A stretch of DNA of 48,173 bases from Bathymodiolus japonicus methanotrophic gill symbiont (GTDB lineage: Bacteria; Pseudomonadota; Gammaproteobacteria; Methylococcales; Methylomonadaceae). Under the pieces are notes generated by a model. The model saw only the letters and a program-made list of their open reading frames with translations. It made no database searches and was not told the origin of the DNA. The stretch is taken from the NCBI RefSeq assembly GCF_019721995.1, contig NZ_BLYC01000027.1:1-48173 (forward strand), in the 5' to 3' direction. A program made the translations under genes and the position numbers. Shown piece after piece: positions 47,220-48,173 of the stretch; the first letter of the stretch is position 1; each line of letters starts with the position of its first letter.

Positions 47220-48173
47220 CTTATACGGGAGGCGCGGAGTTTCCCCCTTGTTGTGCATCCAGCCGTCCCATAACAGCTTGGAGAAACTCATCAGGACTTG
47301 GATAAACAGATTCAACGCGCGGAGTGCTTAATTGCTGGATAATCTCCCCTTGCCTAGATTGTTGCACCTCTCCATAGCTATACAGAGTTGTTAAAACCTG
47401 TTCATGCCCTAAATTTTGACTCCATGCTTTGAACTCTTCTGGGGACTGGCATATCTTCTGCCCAAGTGTCACCAGTGTCTTACGAAAACTATGCGGATTA
47501 AAATACGGCAAATTAGCCGATTTAAAAGCATTACGAAAAATAGCCCGTATAGGCGAAGCTGTACTCCAATGTTCTCTTTTGAAGCCACAGGCTTCAAACA
47601 TTTTATCATCGCCATTAACCACGTTAGTCTTAGGGAATAAAGGATCATCATCCCCCCAAAGCAACTCCTCTCTAAGGTAACGCACCCAATCAGCAACAAT
47701 TTTGCTGAATATCATCCCCAACAGGGAAAAAGAAAGTGGTAAACGTCTTGCTGAATTTAGTATTCACCTCTCGCGCATCCTGAAATACACTATGACCACT
47801 AATATCAACATGCTTTAATTTCATAGATGCAATAGCACTGTCTCGTGCGCCCGTTAAAAGTATGAACGCTATTAGGCTACGATTACGCCGCTCTATAGCT
47901 GAATTATTTGGCATAGTTTCAAGAACATGCTTAATTTGTTCCATTGTAGGAACTGGGCTTTTCCCTCCGTGCGGTTGCAATACGAACGTCTTTTTCGGAT
48001 AAATTGAAATAGTCGGTATCCGAATACGGAATGCGGGACTTATACCCAGGCTCCCTAGACAGCCACTGGAAAAAAGTTTTAAAGATGCCTCAGGGTTTGA
48101 GTTAAGCGTTGACCTACTTAGGGCTTACCTGTACGCTGATTAGTTTGCTTGGCAAGATTATTCTAATCCTATC
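47220..48173 (-). pseudogene. Tyrosine recombinase, mirror copy, frameshifted and incomplete
   Basis: Inverted counterpart of 36074-37043. Single-base indels at about 47252, 47702, 47956 and several in the last 130 bases break the frame that is intact in the left arm. The window ends inside the gene. The pattern looks like low consensus quality at a contig end. Confidence 0.8.

Larger units (their letters stand above)
36074..48173. repeat. 12-kb near-perfect palindrome (two 6.05-kb arms)
   Basis: 36074-42124 is repeated in inverted orientation as 42125-48173. Matching positions add to 84247 nearly everywhere. The centre is ATCAAG/CTTGAT with no spacer. Small indels and substitutions cluster near the hinge (A/T runs) and in the last kilobase; the rest is almost identical. 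This is either a fold-back assembly product or a true inverted duplication. Confidence 0.95.

Overview
This window looks like plasmid DNA, probably a multi-replicon cointegrate, from an IS-saturated gammaproteobacterium. The evidence is three replication initiators of two families (RPA/PF10134-like at 19155-20090 and 37533-38630, Rep_3-like at 23472-24312), iteron arrays, DnaA boxes, several ParA ATPases, a resolvase and a tyrosine recombinase. There is no tRNA, rRNA or chromosomal housekeeping gene. The crowding of broken IS4, IS6 (IS26-like), IS630 and IS1 fragments, plus relics of a GDSL hydrolase and an Rhs protein, recalls plasmids of host-associated species such as Piscirickettsia. That placement is a low-confidence inference from general knowledge.

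Layout. 1-4950: two broken IS4 copies and one IS6 copy welded together by repeats. 4950-6700: a parE relic and an intact parA/ribbon-helix-helix partition pair with palindromes. 6780-9045: IS1 and IS6 scraps around a secreted PPC-domain protein gene. 9046-10744: a disrupted rhs gene whose C-terminal toxin tip and overlapping candidate immunity gene are intact. 11155-17666: a decayed type I restriction locus (hsdM intact; hsdS and hsdR broken). 18160-20330: an RPA replicon with iterons. 20530-24312: IS fragments, a GDSL hydrolase stub and a Rep_3 gene. 24509-26298: a second copy of the PPC gene module. 26299-28400: IS wreckage. 28401-34000: resolvase, a DUF4411/ImmA-IrrE toxin-antitoxin operon, a ParA and a DUF2971 gene. 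34372-37043: a hairpin cluster and an HTH-integrase module. 37141-42124: a third replicon (RPA rep, iterons, parA, a second hsdM). 42125-48173 is a near-perfect inverted copy of 36074-42124.

The most striking content is a family of non-coding, strongly structured repeats of fixed size. The A type is 260 bp (ten full copies and one truncated), the B type about 294 bp (eight copies), and there are A/B hybrids and a solo 49-bp head. They start with CGCTG directly followed by a hairpin, and they swap heads, bodies and tails. In three cases where the empty site is also in the window, A elements inserted precisely with no target duplication. They interrupt or terminate most broken genes here: IS4, IS6, rhs, hsdR, the Rep_3 gene, parA, the resolvase and the GDSL hydrolase. 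They also bound the duplicated PPC gene module. Three other miniature element families (204 bp, 152 bp, 121 bp) are present.

The terminal 12 kb palindrome is either a fold-back assembly artefact or a real inverted duplication. Its hinge lies inside hsdM and the indels cluster near the hinge and the contig end, so artefact is the more economical reading.
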